Positions 36,943 through 45,901 of a stretch of DNA of 57,742 nt are shown here, piece after piece. Each line of letters opens with the position of its first letter. Positions within the stretch are counted from its first letter, which is position 1. The notes under the pieces were generated by a model, which was given only the letters and a program-made list of their open reading frames with translations, searched no databases and had not been told where the DNA came from. The DNA is taken from contig JAGFJD010000137.1 of the NCBI GenBank assembly GCA_024102975.1, positions 1 through 57,742 on the forward strand. Direction: 5' to 3'. The DNA is from Phaeodactylibacter sp. Its GTDB lineage: Bacteria; Bacteroidota; Bacteroidia; Chitinophagales; Saprospiraceae. The position numbers were made by a program, and so were the translations under genes.

Positions 36943-37168
36943 GTTGCGCTATTTTGGTTTAAAATTGATTACAGAACGTCTGATTGGAATAGACAATTGC
37001 AACGGCAAAGCGTTGCTTTGGAGTATGGGACGAAGAAGCCCCGGGAAAGGTTACATCTGTTCCAGGACAGCGTTTTCAAAGTCCTGCGTTTAAGGTTCAA
37101 TGCCATCCCTGATAATCGGTTGTTTAGTGCCTCGCGCACTACTCCTGCCGGCAGAGAAGCCTCCTCCG
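36943..37168. other. Spacer upstream of the DUF2807 gene
   Basis: No gene seen; the DUF2807 promoter should lie here, but no exact TAnnTTTG was recognised. Confidence 0.3.
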
Positions 37169-37283
37169 GCTTTTTTAAACCACATAGGACATATTAGGGC
37201 ACGTAGCCTGCAACCTATGTTGCCTATGTGAAAAGCGCCCGCCCCCACCTGCAACCTTTGTATTCTATGTGATTAAAAAAGCA
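37169..37283. repeat. Paired-arm element, ACATAGG word with TTTTTTAA ends
   Basis: The left end GCTTTTTTAAACCACATAGG then ACATATTAGG faces the right end TTCTATGTGATTAAAAAAGC, with an inner CAACCTATGTTGCCTATGTG. The outer ends and the word match the element at 50845-50937, so these are two copies of one sub-family. Confidence 0.75.
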
Positions 37284-37295
37284 CAAGCCCCCCGG

Positions 37296-38606
37296 CTATC
37301 GCCCCACCACCACCCGTTCGACCGCAACACCCGCCTCCGTCACCACCTGCAGGAAGTAGAGGCCTGCTGCGAGGCCGGGCAGCGTTACCTCCTGCCGTAC
37401 CGTCGCGGAACCGGCAAGTTTGCGCACCACTCGCCCTCCACGGTCCAGCACCCGCAGCTCCCGAATGGGATGGGAGGCAGCAATGCGGAGCATTTCGCCG
37501 GCCGGGTTGGGAAATACCTCCAGGCTAGGGAGGCGGCTGCCTGCTGCCTGCGTTGCCGTCACGCACTCCAAATCCATGATGCGCTGCCAGAGCTGGTTGT
37601 CAAACGAAGATGCCGCCGGCGCGACGCCGCCGGCGCTTTCGCCCTGCCGCACCACTACCAGCCCGAGGCTGGGCACGACGTAGATTTTCTGGTCGTCCTT
37701 TCCCAGGGCGGCGATGAGGTCGGCCGGCGCTTCCGGGATGAGGCTGCCGTCGAAGGAGAACTGCAGGCCCGGCAGCATGTAGGAGGCCTTGCCGTTGAGC
37801 CACCAGAGGTAGCCGTAGGATGGGTTCATGGGCTGGGAGGAATTCACCATGGCGTTGAAATAGGCCGTATCGGAGAGGATGGGCTGCCCGTTCCAGGCGC
37901 CGCGCGCCAGGATAAGCAGCCCGAAGCGGGCCATGTCGCGGGCCCGGCTGAAGTAGATATAGTTGAACCAGAAGCCGTCCATGCCGATGCTGTTGCCCAG
38001 GCGGGTGCGGGTGTAGACGTTCTTGTTGACGCCGGCGGCTGCTTCCAGGACGTCCTGTACGATGCGGTAAGCCGAATTGTGATACGCCCAGCGCGTGCCG
38101 GGTTCGGCCAGGCACCGGAAGCATTCCGGGTCGAAACAGTTGATGACAGACCCCGGCGGCTCCACGCTGTCGTCCAGCCCGGTAGCCATAGAGATTTGGT
38201 GGCGGATGGTGATGCGCTGCTCTTCCTCCGGCGGGCAGGCCGTCCAGCCGCCGCCCAGATAGTCGCGGGTGGGGTCTTCGATGCTGAGGTATCCGTCTTC
38301 CTGCGCCAGGCCGATCACGGCACCCATGAGGCTCTTGCCGGCAGAAGCCCAGTACCAGAGGGAGTCCTGGGTGAACGTGCCGAAATATTCCTCCACGACG
38401 ATCCTGCCGTCTTTGAGGATGAGGAAAGCCTTGCTGTTTTTTTCTTCGGCGAACTGCACCAGGCTGTCTACCTTTTCGCGGCACCAACCCAGTTCTTCCG
38501 GCGCCAGGCGGGCCCATTCCGTGCCCTCGCGGGGCGGGAAGTAGAGGTTTTGAGCACTGGAGGTGGAAATCCAGAGGGCCAGGGAGAGGGTAAGGAGATT
38601 TCGCAT
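37296..38606 (-). CDS. Secreted class C serine hydrolase with T9SS type A sorting domain
   Basis: 436 residues. Signal peptide (RNLLTLSLALWISTSSA). The beta-lactamase fold has a nucleophile motif SAGK in YWASAGKSLMGAVIGLA, a tyrosine motif in RWAYHNSAYRIVQ, and GYLWWLNGKASYMLPG toward the end of the fold. The last about 75 residues (LEVFPNPAGEMLRIAASHPI ... GLAAGLYFLQVV) are a T9SS type A sorting domain, so the enzyme is secreted to the surface or medium. Substrate unknown; this family includes esterases and D-amino-acid peptidases. Confidence 0.9.
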   Translation of the reverse strand: MRNLLTLSLALWISTSSAQNLYFPPREGTEWARLAPEELGWCREKVDSLVQFAEEKNSKAFLILKDGRIVVEEYFGTFTQDSLWYWASAGKSLMGAVIGLAQEDGYLSIEDPTRDYLGGGWTACPPEEEQRITIRHQISMATGLDDSVEPPGSVINCFDPECFRCLAEPGTRWAYHNSAYRIVQDVLEAAAGVNKNVYTRTRLGNSIGMDGFWFNYIYFSRARDMARFGLLILARGAWNGQPILSDTAYFNAMVNSSQPMNPSYGYLWWLNGKASYMLPGLQFSFDGSLIPEAPADLIAALGKDDQKIYVVPSLGLVVVRQGESAGGVAPAASSFDNQLWQRIMDLECVTATQAAGSRLPSLEVFPNPAGEMLRIAASHPIRELRVLDRGGRVVRKLAGSATVRQEVTLPGLAAGLYFLQVVTEAGVAVERVVVGR

Positions 38607-38917
38607 GGGCGGAGTTTTAGGTTAGACGCGGGATAAGGATGAAGGTTTAAGTAAGCAATCGGACACAATTAGCGTGACAATATAACCATATAACAATTGC
38701 CCCAGGAATAGAGCTGCCAAGCCACGCTTTCGAAGCAGCTTTAGTCACAATAAATGTGCCCAACTACTTATACTCAACGGCAATAGGTTTTGTGCATTTG
38801 TGGGTGGACTTCCCCTTTCCGCGAGCGCCGAAGCTACTCGGCGGAGGCGCTAGGGGATTTGAGGGGCGGGGAGGGCTAATGCACAAAACCTATTGCAACC
38901 AAGTATAAATATCAATT
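38607..38917. other. Spacer with a short octamer tract and a large palindrome
   Basis: No gene. A short array ATATAACC, ATATAACA lies at about 38681-38696, and the inverted repeat at 38766-38910 fills the rest. Confidence 0.5.
38766..38910. repeat. 145-bp imperfect palindrome with 18-bp perfect arms
   Basis: CAATAGGTTTTGTGCATT (38781-38798) and AATGCACAAAACCTATTG (38878-38895) are exact complements, and the flanks ACTTATACT/AAGTATAAAT extend the pairing. The interior has a second nested stem (AGCGCC/GGCGCT and CCCCTT/AGGGG). MITE-like or a terminator behind the minus-strand gene ending at 38918. Confidence 0.75.
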
Positions 38918-40279
38918 TCACCTGGCCAGCACCATTTTCCCAACCTCCACCTCCTCTCCGGCCCGAAGCCGGTAGAAATAGGCCCCTGCGGGCAGCCCAA
39001 CCCCTTCAAAAACCATTTCATGCCGGCCCGCCTGCATCTGCGCATCGGCCAGCGCTGCCACCTCCTTGCCGGCAGCATCAAAAACCTTCAGGGAAACGCG
39101 CCGGGCACCGGGCAACCAAAAGCTTATTACCGTCGACCGGCGAAAGGGGTTGGGAGAGTTGCCCGAAAGCAGGGCACTTTCCCGGATTGCCCCACCGACA
39201 GAGGTGAGCAGGTTACCCTCGAACCTGGAAATGAGGCCGCCCTGGCCCTGCTGCCAGCCGGCCGCTGCCCAGCCGGTTGTAGGGTTGACGAAACTCAGGC
39301 CGAAAAGATCCTCGGCGCCAAGGTGGTTCCAGGAAGCGCCGCCGTCGGTAGAATAAGCGCTTCCCGCTCCGCTTGTTACCATCACCTGCCCATTGGTTTC
39401 CGGCACAATCTCCACCATAGCAATCAAAGGATCGGGCGTGACAAAAGAACCCACTTCCGTCCAGCTTGCGCCACCGTCCGACGTTTGAATAAAAAAACTA
39501 TCCCCTCCGGCGAAGCCATGAAGCGAATCCCTGAATGCGACAGAAACAATGCCGTTAATCTGGGGGCTGTTCGCAACCGGCGTTTCAACGGCCGTCCAGC
39601 TCTGGCCCCAATCCGCAGACCTGAAAACCCGAATCGGGTCGTTGGAGGCTGCTCCGTAGGCGGTTCCGAACCAGGCATACCCGCCTTCGTATACTGCCAG
39701 GCAGGTGCCGCTGCCATCCGCATAACCGGCATATTCTGCAGGAAGCGGAGGCGGAATATTTTCTGCCGGCACAGGCATCCAGTTTTCTCCTCCGTTGGAG
39801 GTAACAAGGATCAGGAAACTGCCGTCTACCGCATCGCTAACCGCAATGCCGTTCGATTCGTCCCAAAAGGCAATGGAGTTGATATAAGCGCCGGGCTGGG
39901 TGTTCCTGTACTGCATGTCCCAGCTTTGGCCGCCGTCGGTGGTCTTGTAAATGCGGGTATCGCTGGTTTGATAGTGGGCACCGGAAACATAGGCTGTATG
40001 CGCATCGATTGCCACAATGGACGATAAGTCGATGGATTCCGTGCCTGGAATCTTGTCGAAAGCCCAGTTTTGGCCGCCGTCGGTTGTCCTGAGGAAGGAG
40101 CCTTCCCAGCCACAGGCCCAGACGGCCTGCTCGTCAACGGCATCAATCGCTATCACCGGATGGGGAGTCGGGGCATTTTGCGCCACCCAGGATTGAGCCC
40201 GGATGCCGTTGGCCATAAACAAAAAAAACGCAAGCGGCAAAAGCCGGCTTTTGAACCGGATGTAGGCAAAGGTCAACAT
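38918..40279 (-). CDS. Secreted BNR/Ycf48-like propeller protein with T9SS C-terminus
   Basis: 453 residues from the ATG at 40279; the frame is open further upstream, but that runs through the repeat element at 40310-40451. A signal peptide (RLLPLAFFLFMANGIRA) is followed by at least six BNR/Asp-box-type blades: TTDGGQNW, TTDGGQSW, TSNGGENW, SADWGQSW, TSDGGASW, STDGGASW. This is the fold of Ycf48-like and sialidase-like propellers, but no sialidase catalytic set is evident. The C-terminus (NSPNPFRRSTVISFWLPG ... LPAGAYFYRLRAGEEVEVGK) is a type A sorting domain. Likely an extracellular protein of unknown ligand. Confidence 0.88.
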   Translation of the reverse strand: MLTFAYIRFKSRLLPLAFFLFMANGIRAQSWVAQNAPTPHPVIAIDAVDEQAVWACGWEGSFLRTTDGGQNWAFDKIPGTESIDLSSIVAIDAHTAYVSGAHYQTSDTRIYKTTDGGQSWDMQYRNTQPGAYINSIAFWDESNGIAVSDAVDGSFLILVTSNGGENWMPVPAENIPPPLPAEYAGYADGSGTCLAVYEGGYAWFGTAYGAASNDPIRVFRSADWGQSWTAVETPVANSPQINGIVSVAFRDSLHGFAGGDSFFIQTSDGGASWTEVGSFVTPDPLIAMVEIVPETNGQVMVTSGAGSAYSTDGGASWNHLGAEDLFGLSFVNPTTGWAAAGWQQGQGGLISRFEGNLLTSVGGAIRESALLSGNSPNPFRRSTVISFWLPGARRVSLKVFDAAGKEVAALADAQMQAGRHEMVFEGVGLPAGAYFYRLRAGEEVEVGKMVLAR

Positions 40280-40309
40280 AAGGATGTGTTTTGTGTGAAT
40301 GAAATGTCC

Positions 40310-40451
40310 ATAATGCCGGACATTTCGGGGGAGGCATTCGTGCATTCGTATATGCGTTGGCCCTGGACCACTTACCCCGTAGCCCACCTTACCAATGCAC
40401 CAATACACCAATACACCTAACACAGTGTCCCCAAAATATCCAGCAGCATAT
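40310..40451. repeat. Paired-arm octamer element with CTGGACATTTT-type ends
   Basis: The left part has ATGCCGGACATTTCGGGG, then GGCATTCGTGCATTCG. The right part has octamers AATGCACC, AATACACC, AATACACC, then CCCCAAAATATCCAGCAGCAT, reverse of the left end. It combines the octamer word of 23179-23258 with the end sequence of 24305-24435. Confidence 0.7.
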
Positions 40452-40539
40452 GAAACCTCAAAATACGCCCCAAAGCGCCGCGAAGAACCGGACAAAACCG
40501 CCAAAAGGCAGGACAATTCTGTCAATTGCCGGAAATCAG

Positions 40540-40547
40540 TACCTTTA
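40540..40547 (+). promoter_or_regulatory. -7-like element for the hybrid regulator
   Basis: TACCTTTA, one base from TAnnTTTG, 48 bases before the ATG at 40595. It also argues against the TTG at 40526 as the start. Confidence 0.4.
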
Positions 40548-40594
40548 TAATCGGCCCGCCTGAAAACCACGCCAGGCCGGCAAACTACGATCAG

Positions 40595-43500
40595 ATGCTG
40601 GACCGTTTGCCTGACGCCTTTTTTGCAAGAATTTCTTCCCGGGCAGCCCGGATTCCCTTCCGGCTTCTCCTGGCTTTGCTGCTATTGTCCTGCAACAGGC
40701 CTTCCGGCAGCGCCCCGGAGCCCGCTGCCGACCCGCATATCCTGAAGCCGGGGAAATACTGGCTCGCCAGGGGCAAAGTAATCGACACAGACACGATGCC
40801 ACCCCCGAAATACTTCGCCAGCCGGGGGAAATACGTTCCGGGAGGCGCCCCGGTTTATTTTCCCCAAACACCGAACCGCATCCCCGTTACCCCGGGCTAT
40901 TACGCTCCCGCCCGCAGCAAAGCAGCCAAAATAGATTCAGTAACCCGGCCCGGCTATCAGCCGGCTCAGGGCAGGAAGGCCCCATCCCACTGGCCGCAAT
41001 GGATACCAGCCGGCCCCCTCCGCCAGGCAGCCGGCAACCTGGACATATCTTATCTGGACAGGGACCAGGGCCTGAACAACAGCTTCGTCCGCTGCCTGCT
41101 CAAAGACCGCTTCGGCAGGCTGTGGATGGGTTCCTGGCAGGGAGGAATCAACGTTTGGGACGGCACCGGGCTGAGGCAGTTCACCACCGAGGAAGGGCTA
41201 AGCGACAATGTGATCCGCTGCCTGATGGAAAGCCGGGACGGGAGAATCTGGATAGGAACCGGCAATGGAGGGCTAAGCGTATGGGACGGCGCCGGCTTCA
41301 CGCATTTCACTACCGCCGAAGGGCTGAGCGACAACCACGTCAAGGCCCTGCTGGAGGACAGGCATGGAAACATCTGGATCGGCACGGGCAAAGGATTGTG
41401 CGTTTGGGATGGGGCTGGTTTCACTTATTATGCTGCCAGCCAGGGGCTGAGCAACGACAACGTGAACTGCCTGACCGAACGCCCGAACGGGGAAATATGG
41501 ATCGGCACAGGAGGAGGAGTTAATATATGGGATGGGCAGGGCTTTGCTACCTTTACTGCTTCGGAGGGGCTGTGCAGCAATAACATACGGAGCATGCTGG
41601 TGACCGGCGACGGCAAAATCTGGATCGGCACCCAGCGGGATGGAGCATGCGTTTGGGACGAAACGGGATTCACCCATTACAACTCGGAAAACGGCCTGAA
41701 CGGAAACCAGGTTTGGAGCCTGGCGGAAGGCCGGGATGGCGCCATTTATCTGGGCGTCGTCGGAGGCGGGTTGAATGTCTGGGATGGAGAAAAGTTTTTC
41801 CACCTGACAACGGAAAACGGCCTGAGCCACGATCAGGTGGCCTGCGCGCTGGAAACCGGAAACGGAAAAGTAAACATCGGGACCAACGGAGGCGGCCTGA
41901 ACATCTGGGACAGGAACGGGCCCGCTCATTTCACCACTGAAGAAGGGCTGGGCAACAAGGACACCTGGAGCCTCCTGGAAGGTTCCGACGGCAGGATATT
42001 TATCGGCACTTACGGGGGAGGGTTGAATATCTGGGACGGGAACGGTTTTTTCCGTTACACCAGGGAGGAAGGCTTGTGCGGCAATTCTGTTTTCAGCCTG
42101 ATCGAAAGCCGGGACGGCAAAATCTGGATCGGCACTTATGGAGGCGGGCTATGCAGTTGGGACGGGACGGGCTTCACCCATTATACCACCGACGAGGGCC
42201 TGAGCCACAATTTCGTCTATTGCCTGCTGGAAAGCCGGGACGGAAGGATCTGGGCAGGCACTTCAGCGGGCGGGCTGAACGTCTGGGACGGGCAGGGTTT
42301 TGCCCATTACAATATTGACCAGGGGCTGAGCGACAGCCGCGTCTGGAGCCTGGCGGAAGACCGCCAGGGCAGGATTTGGGCCGGCACCGGCAAAGGCGGG
42401 ATAAGCGTCTGGGACGGAAAAAAATTTACGCATTACGCTACCGGACAAGGCCAAAGCCCACAGGAGGTTTGGAGCCTGCTGGAAAGCCGGGACGGCAAAA
42501 TCTGGATCGGGACGAACGGAGGCGGCCTGAGCGTCTGGGACGGAGAAGGCTTTACCCGATATACTACCCGGGAAGGCCTCAGCAGCAACAACATCTGGGG
42601 CCTGATGCAGGACAGCCGGGGAGATATTTGGGCAGGGACGATGAGCGGCCTGAACCGCCTGCAGTTCCCCGCAGGCGAAGGGCCGGTCAACCTGAAAACC
42701 TTCCAGGCGGCCGACGGGCTGCGCGATATCATGATCAAACCCATGCTGGAAGACAGCGAAGGAGCCCTATGGCTGGGAACCACCCAGGGCCTCAGCAGGC
42801 TAAACCCCGACGCCATCAGCAGGGATACCTCCTGCCCGGCTGTAATGCTGGATGGCCTGTATCCGTTTTTGAGCTATATCGACTGGAGGGAGGCGCAGCG
42901 AGAGATCAGCAATGGAGAAAACCCGCTTGCCGGGGAACAGCAACTTCAGCTGTCCGAAGTATCCTTCGATTCCGTAAAGGCCTTCGCCAACCTTCCGGTT
43001 CGGCCGGTGTTCCCCCACTATTTCAACCAGCTTTCTTTTACCTGGAAAGGCATACACTGGGCGGCGCCCCATCATTTGCATTACTCCTGGATACTGGAAG
43101 GAAGGGATGCGTACTGGTCGCCGCCGATAAAAGAAAACGAGGTGTATCTCCAGCACCTGGCACCCGGCGCCTACACTTTAAAAGTCAAAGCAGTGGGCGG
43201 GAACGGAATGTGGAGCCGGCCAGCAAGCTATTCCTTCACCATCCGCCCACCCTGGTGGCGCACCTGGTGGGCCTATGGGCTGTACGCGGCTGCTATTTCA
43301 GCCGCCCTCTACTTCCTGTACCGCTTCCTGCTCCAACGCCAGCTCGCGATAGCCGAGGCCCGGCGCCTCAGAGAGCTCGACGCGCTCAAAACCAGGCTTT
43401 ACACCAATATAACCCACGATTTCCGCAGCCCGCTCACCATTATCCTCGGCATGGCAGAACAGGTGGCGCAAAATCCCGGGCAATGGCTCCGGGAAGGCAC

Positions 43501-44953
43501 TCAGGCCATTCGGCGCAACGGAGAATACCTGCTCACCCTGGTAAATCAAATGCTGAGCTTGCGCAAACTGGAATTGGGCATCACGAAGCCCGAGATGGCA
43601 CAGGGAGATATCGCAGCCTACCTGAAATACATCCTGGAAGCCTTCCATTCGTACGCCGGCGCTAAAAATATTTCCCTGCATTTCCGGGCCGGGCCTCCCG
43701 AATTGATTATGGATTACGATCCTGAAAAGCTGATGCAGATCATGTCCAACCTGCTGTCCAATGCCATCAAATTCACGCCGGAGGCCGGAGAAATCAACGT
43801 AGTGCTGGAAGAGCAGGAAGGACAGGCCTGTATCAGCGTGCAGGACACCGGCATCGGAATTGCCAGGGACAGGTTGCCGCATATTTTTGAGCGGTTTTAT
43901 CGAGCCCCCCCCAGCCTCCTCGAAGGGAGGGAGTTCACGAGGGGGGCTGGAATCGGCCTGGCCCTGACCCGCGAGCTGATCCGCCTCCTGGGCGGAAGTA
44001 TTTCGGTGAAAAGCCAGGTTGGCAAAGGCACGGAGTTCACCGTCTGCTTTCCCATTACCCGGCAGGCAGCATCTGAAAAAGAGCGCATTTCCTCCGCCAT
44101 GACAAAACAGGCGACAGGATATCTGCCGGCCCTTGATCCCGAAACGGAAACGAGCGCCGGGGCTGAGGCATCCGCCAGGCTGCCTCTGGCCCTGATTGTC
44201 GAAGACAACCCCGACGTAACCCGTTACCTCAGAACGTGCCTTCAGGAAGGCTACCGGCTGGAAACCGCCGCCAACGGGCAGGCCGGCATCGGCAAAGCCC
44301 TTGAGGCAGTGCCGGACATCATCGTCAGCGATGTTGTGATGCCGGAAAAAGACGGATTCGAGCTGACCCGGGCATTGAAAGCGGACGCCCGCACCAGCCA
44401 CATCCCCATTATCCTGCTCACCGCCAAAGCAGATGTGGAGTCCAGGATAGAAGGGCTGGAACAGGGCGCCGACGCCTATCTGCCCAAGCCTTTTAACAAA
44501 AAGGAATTGCTCGTCCGGATGAAAAAACTGCTGGAGTTGCGGCAAAGCCTCCGCCGCCATTACCTCGCTTTGGCCGCCGGTGCCTCTTCCGGCGCATCCG
44601 GGCAGGAAAAGCCCGGAATAAGCGATGCGGAAAAAACTTTCCTGGACAAGGCCCGCTCCGTCATCGAAGCCTACCTCGACGACCATACCCTAAACGTGGA
44701 CCGCCTCTGCCTGGAGCTGGCCATGAGCCACTCCCAACTCCACCGCAAGCTCACTGCCCTGACCGGCTACTCCCCCAACCGGTTTATCCGCTATGTCCGG
44801 TTGTCCAAAGCCAAAACCCTGCTGTCCCAAACCGATACCCCCGTCAACCTCATCGCCTACGACACCGGCTTCAGCGATCCCGATTATTTCTCCCGGGCCT
44901 TCCGCAAGGAGTTTGGTAAAACGCCGACGGAGTTCAGGAAAGGCTCCATTTGA
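40595..44953 (+). CDS. Hybrid two-component sensor/regulator with double propeller (HTCS)
   Basis: 1452 residues from ATG 40595. The N-terminus has a lipobox-like segment (LLLALLLLSC) and a linker with GKYWLARGKV/RGKYVPGGAP motifs. Fourteen repeats of about 42 residues follow (about 164-740; consensus EGLSxNxVxxLLESRDGxIWIGT), enough for two seven-bladed sensor propellers. A Y_Y_Y domain (about 808-885) and one TM helix (about 892-912) follow. The cytoplasmic part has a histidine kinase with H-box ITHDFRSPLTIILG (His about 941) and ATPase motifs NLLSNAIKF and DTGIGI. A receiver has its Asp in IVSDVVMPEKDG (about 1243), and an AraC HTH ends the protein (about 1365-1452). It would sense an extracytoplasmic ligand and act directly as a transcription factor. 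No target locus adjoins it. Confidence 0.95.
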   Translation: MLDRLPDAFFARISSRAARIPFRLLLALLLLSCNRPSGSAPEPAADPHILKPGKYWLARGKVIDTDTMPPPKYFASRGKYVPGGAPVYFPQTPNRIPVTPGYYAPARSKAAKIDSVTRPGYQPAQGRKAPSHWPQWIPAGPLRQAAGNLDISYLDRDQGLNNSFVRCLLKDRFGRLWMGSWQGGINVWDGTGLRQFTTEEGLSDNVIRCLMESRDGRIWIGTGNGGLSVWDGAGFTHFTTAEGLSDNHVKALLEDRHGNIWIGTGKGLCVWDGAGFTYYAASQGLSNDNVNCLTERPNGEIWIGTGGGVNIWDGQGFATFTASEGLCSNNIRSMLVTGDGKIWIGTQRDGACVWDETGFTHYNSENGLNGNQVWSLAEGRDGAIYLGVVGGGLNVWDGEKFFHLTTENGLSHDQVACALETGNGKVNIGTNGGGLNIWDRNGPAHFTTEEGLGNKDTWSLLEGSDGRIFIGTYGGGLNIWDGNGFFRYTREEGLCGNSVFSLIESRDGKIWIGTYGGGLCSWDGTGFTHYTTDEGLSHNFVYCLLESRDGRIWAGTSAGGLNVWDGQGFAHYNIDQGLSDSRVWSLAEDRQGRIWAGTGKGGISVWDGKKFTHYATGQGQSPQEVWSLLESRDGKIWIGTNGGGLSVWDGEGFTRYTTREGLSSNNIWGLMQDSRGDIWAGTMSGLNRLQFPAGEGPVNLKTFQAADGLRDIMIKPMLEDSEGALWLGTTQGLSRLNPDAISRDTSCPAVMLDGLYPFLSYIDWREAQREISNGENPLAGEQQLQLSEVSFDSVKAFANLPVRPVFPHYFNQLSFTWKGIHWAAPHHLHYSWILEGRDAYWSPPIKENEVYLQHLAPGAYTLKVKAVGGNGMWSRPASYSFTIRPPWWRTWWAYGLYAAAISAALYFLYRFLLQRQLAIAEARRLRELDALKTRLYTNITHDFRSPLTIILGMAEQVAQNPGQWLREGTQAIRRNGEYLLTLVNQMLSLRKLELGITKPEMAQGDIAAYLKYILEAFHSYAGAKNISLHFRAGPPELIMDYDPEKLMQIMSNLLSNAIKFTPEAGEINVVLEEQEGQACISVQDTGIGIARDRLPHIFERFYRAPPSLLEGREFTRGAGIGLALTRELIRLLGGSISVKSQVGKGTEFTVCFPITRQAASEKERISSAMTKQATGYLPALDPETETSAGAEASARLPLALIVEDNPDVTRYLRTCLQEGYRLETAANGQAGIGKALEAVPDIIVSDVVMPEKDGFELTRALKADARTSHIPIILLTAKADVESRIEGLEQGADAYLPKPFNKKELLVRMKKLLELRQSLRRHYLALAAGASSGASGQEKPGISDAEKTFLDKARSVIEAYLDDHTLNVDRLCLELAMSHSQLHRKLTALTGYSPNRFIRYVRLSKAKTLLSQTDTPVNLIAYDTGFSDPDYFSRAFRKEFGKTPTEFRKGSI
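43903..43948. repeat. GC-rich palindrome inside the kinase ATP-lid coding region
   Basis: AGCCCCCC (43903-43910) pairs with GGGGGGCT (43941-43948), and CCTCC pairs with GGAGG inside. It encodes APPSLLEGREFTRGAG between ERFYR and IGLALTREL, where kinases normally have a short variable lid loop. Similar CCCTCC...GGAGGG palindromes are familiar as dispersed small repeats in Bacteroidota genomes, so this looks like an in-frame insertion. Confidence 0.5.
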
Positions 44954-45166
44954 TGATTTTTAACATTCCAGGCCGCGTCATCATAGGTAAAACCTGAACC
45001 AGCTGGTCAAAAAATAAACCAAAACCAGTAAAATTAGATTTTAAGTTGTTTTTAGCAATTTTTGTTTGTACATTGCTGGCGTTTTATAGCCTTGATTTAC
45101 AAAAATCATCTCATTTAGCCAATAATTCATATATTGCCTATGTTTGCCGTAGCAGCATTTGTACTG

Positions 45167-45388
45167 ATGCCGGTTATCGCTGTCGTTGCCGGGGTGAGGA
45201 TTTATATGTACTTCAATGACCACAATCCGCCGCATTTTCATGCAAGGGGAGATGGGGAAAGCGAAGTATTCGATTTAGACGGCAACACTATAGAGGGAAA
45301 ACTACATCCCAAAAAAAGTAAAAAGGTTCGGGATTGGGCGAAGAAAAACAGGAAGTTGCTTGAAGACAACTGGGATGAAAATCATTAA
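45167..45388 (+). CDS. DUF4160 protein (putative toxin-antitoxin partner)
   Basis: 73 residues from ATG 45167 (MPVIAVVAGVRIYMYFNDHN); an ATG at 45134 would add 11 hydrophobic residues not typical of the family. The DUF4160 signature is IYMYFNDHNPPHFHARGDGE, followed by LDGNTIEGKLHPKKSKKVRD. DUF4160 genes are usually followed by a DUF2442 gene, as here, and the pair is regarded as a possible type II toxin-antitoxin module; which partner is toxic has not been settled as far as I know. GC content is lower than in neighbours, consistent with transfer. Confidence 0.8.
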   Translation: MPVIAVVAGVRIYMYFNDHNPPHFHARGDGESEVFDLDGNTIEGKLHPKKSKKVRDWAKKNRKLLEDNWDENH

Positions 45389-45399
45389 AATAATCAGGT

Positions 45400-45858
45400 A
45401 TGCGTGCAGAATATATTCTTGGCAAGTTCTCCTATCTTCCACTTAATGAAAAGGTAGATATCCTGTTTAAAGCTTTGGACCACATGAAGGAAGCCAATTA
45501 CAGGTCAAAGGCGGCTTGCATCGGCCTGGCTATGGGGATACCGGAAGATCCCCAGGTGCAAAGCATAACGAACATTCAGGATTACACTATTACTGTAGTT
45601 TTTGACAATGGGGAGGAGCGGGCCGTCGATCTTGTAAAAGTGTTGGATGGCGGTAAGCGCTTCGATAAGGCCCTGCTCGAAGACTACGAACAATTCCAAT
45701 CTGTGGAAGTGCTCGAAGGCACTTTGGCCTGGCCCAACCTGGGCATCTGGACAAAAGACATTAAAGGGAAAAAGGTATTTCGGTACTACGACATCGATCC
45801 AGGGCTACTCTACGAGAATTCTGCGCCGGCGGGAGTTGAGGAGGCGGGAGGGAGCTGA
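45400..45858 (+). CDS. DUF2442 protein with N-terminal helical extension
   Basis: 152 residues, 11 bases after the DUF4160 gene, so one operon. The C-terminal half is the DUF2442 fold: DYTITVVFDNGEERAVDLVK, LLEDYEQFQSVEVLEGTLAW then PNLGIWTKDI. Residues 1-60 form a helical segment (YLPLNEKVDILFKALDHMKE) absent from minimal DUF2442 proteins. Candidate antitoxin/DNA-binding partner of the preceding protein; inferred from pairing only. Confidence 0.75.
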   Translation: MRAEYILGKFSYLPLNEKVDILFKALDHMKEANYRSKAACIGLAMGIPEDPQVQSITNIQDYTITVVFDNGEERAVDLVKVLDGGKRFDKALLEDYEQFQSVEVLEGTLAWPNLGIWTKDIKGKKVFRYYDIDPGLLYENSAPAGVEEAGGS

Positions 45859-45901
45859 TGTAAAGATTCTGCCTTCTGATCCTGACGAATGCATGGCGTT
45901 T

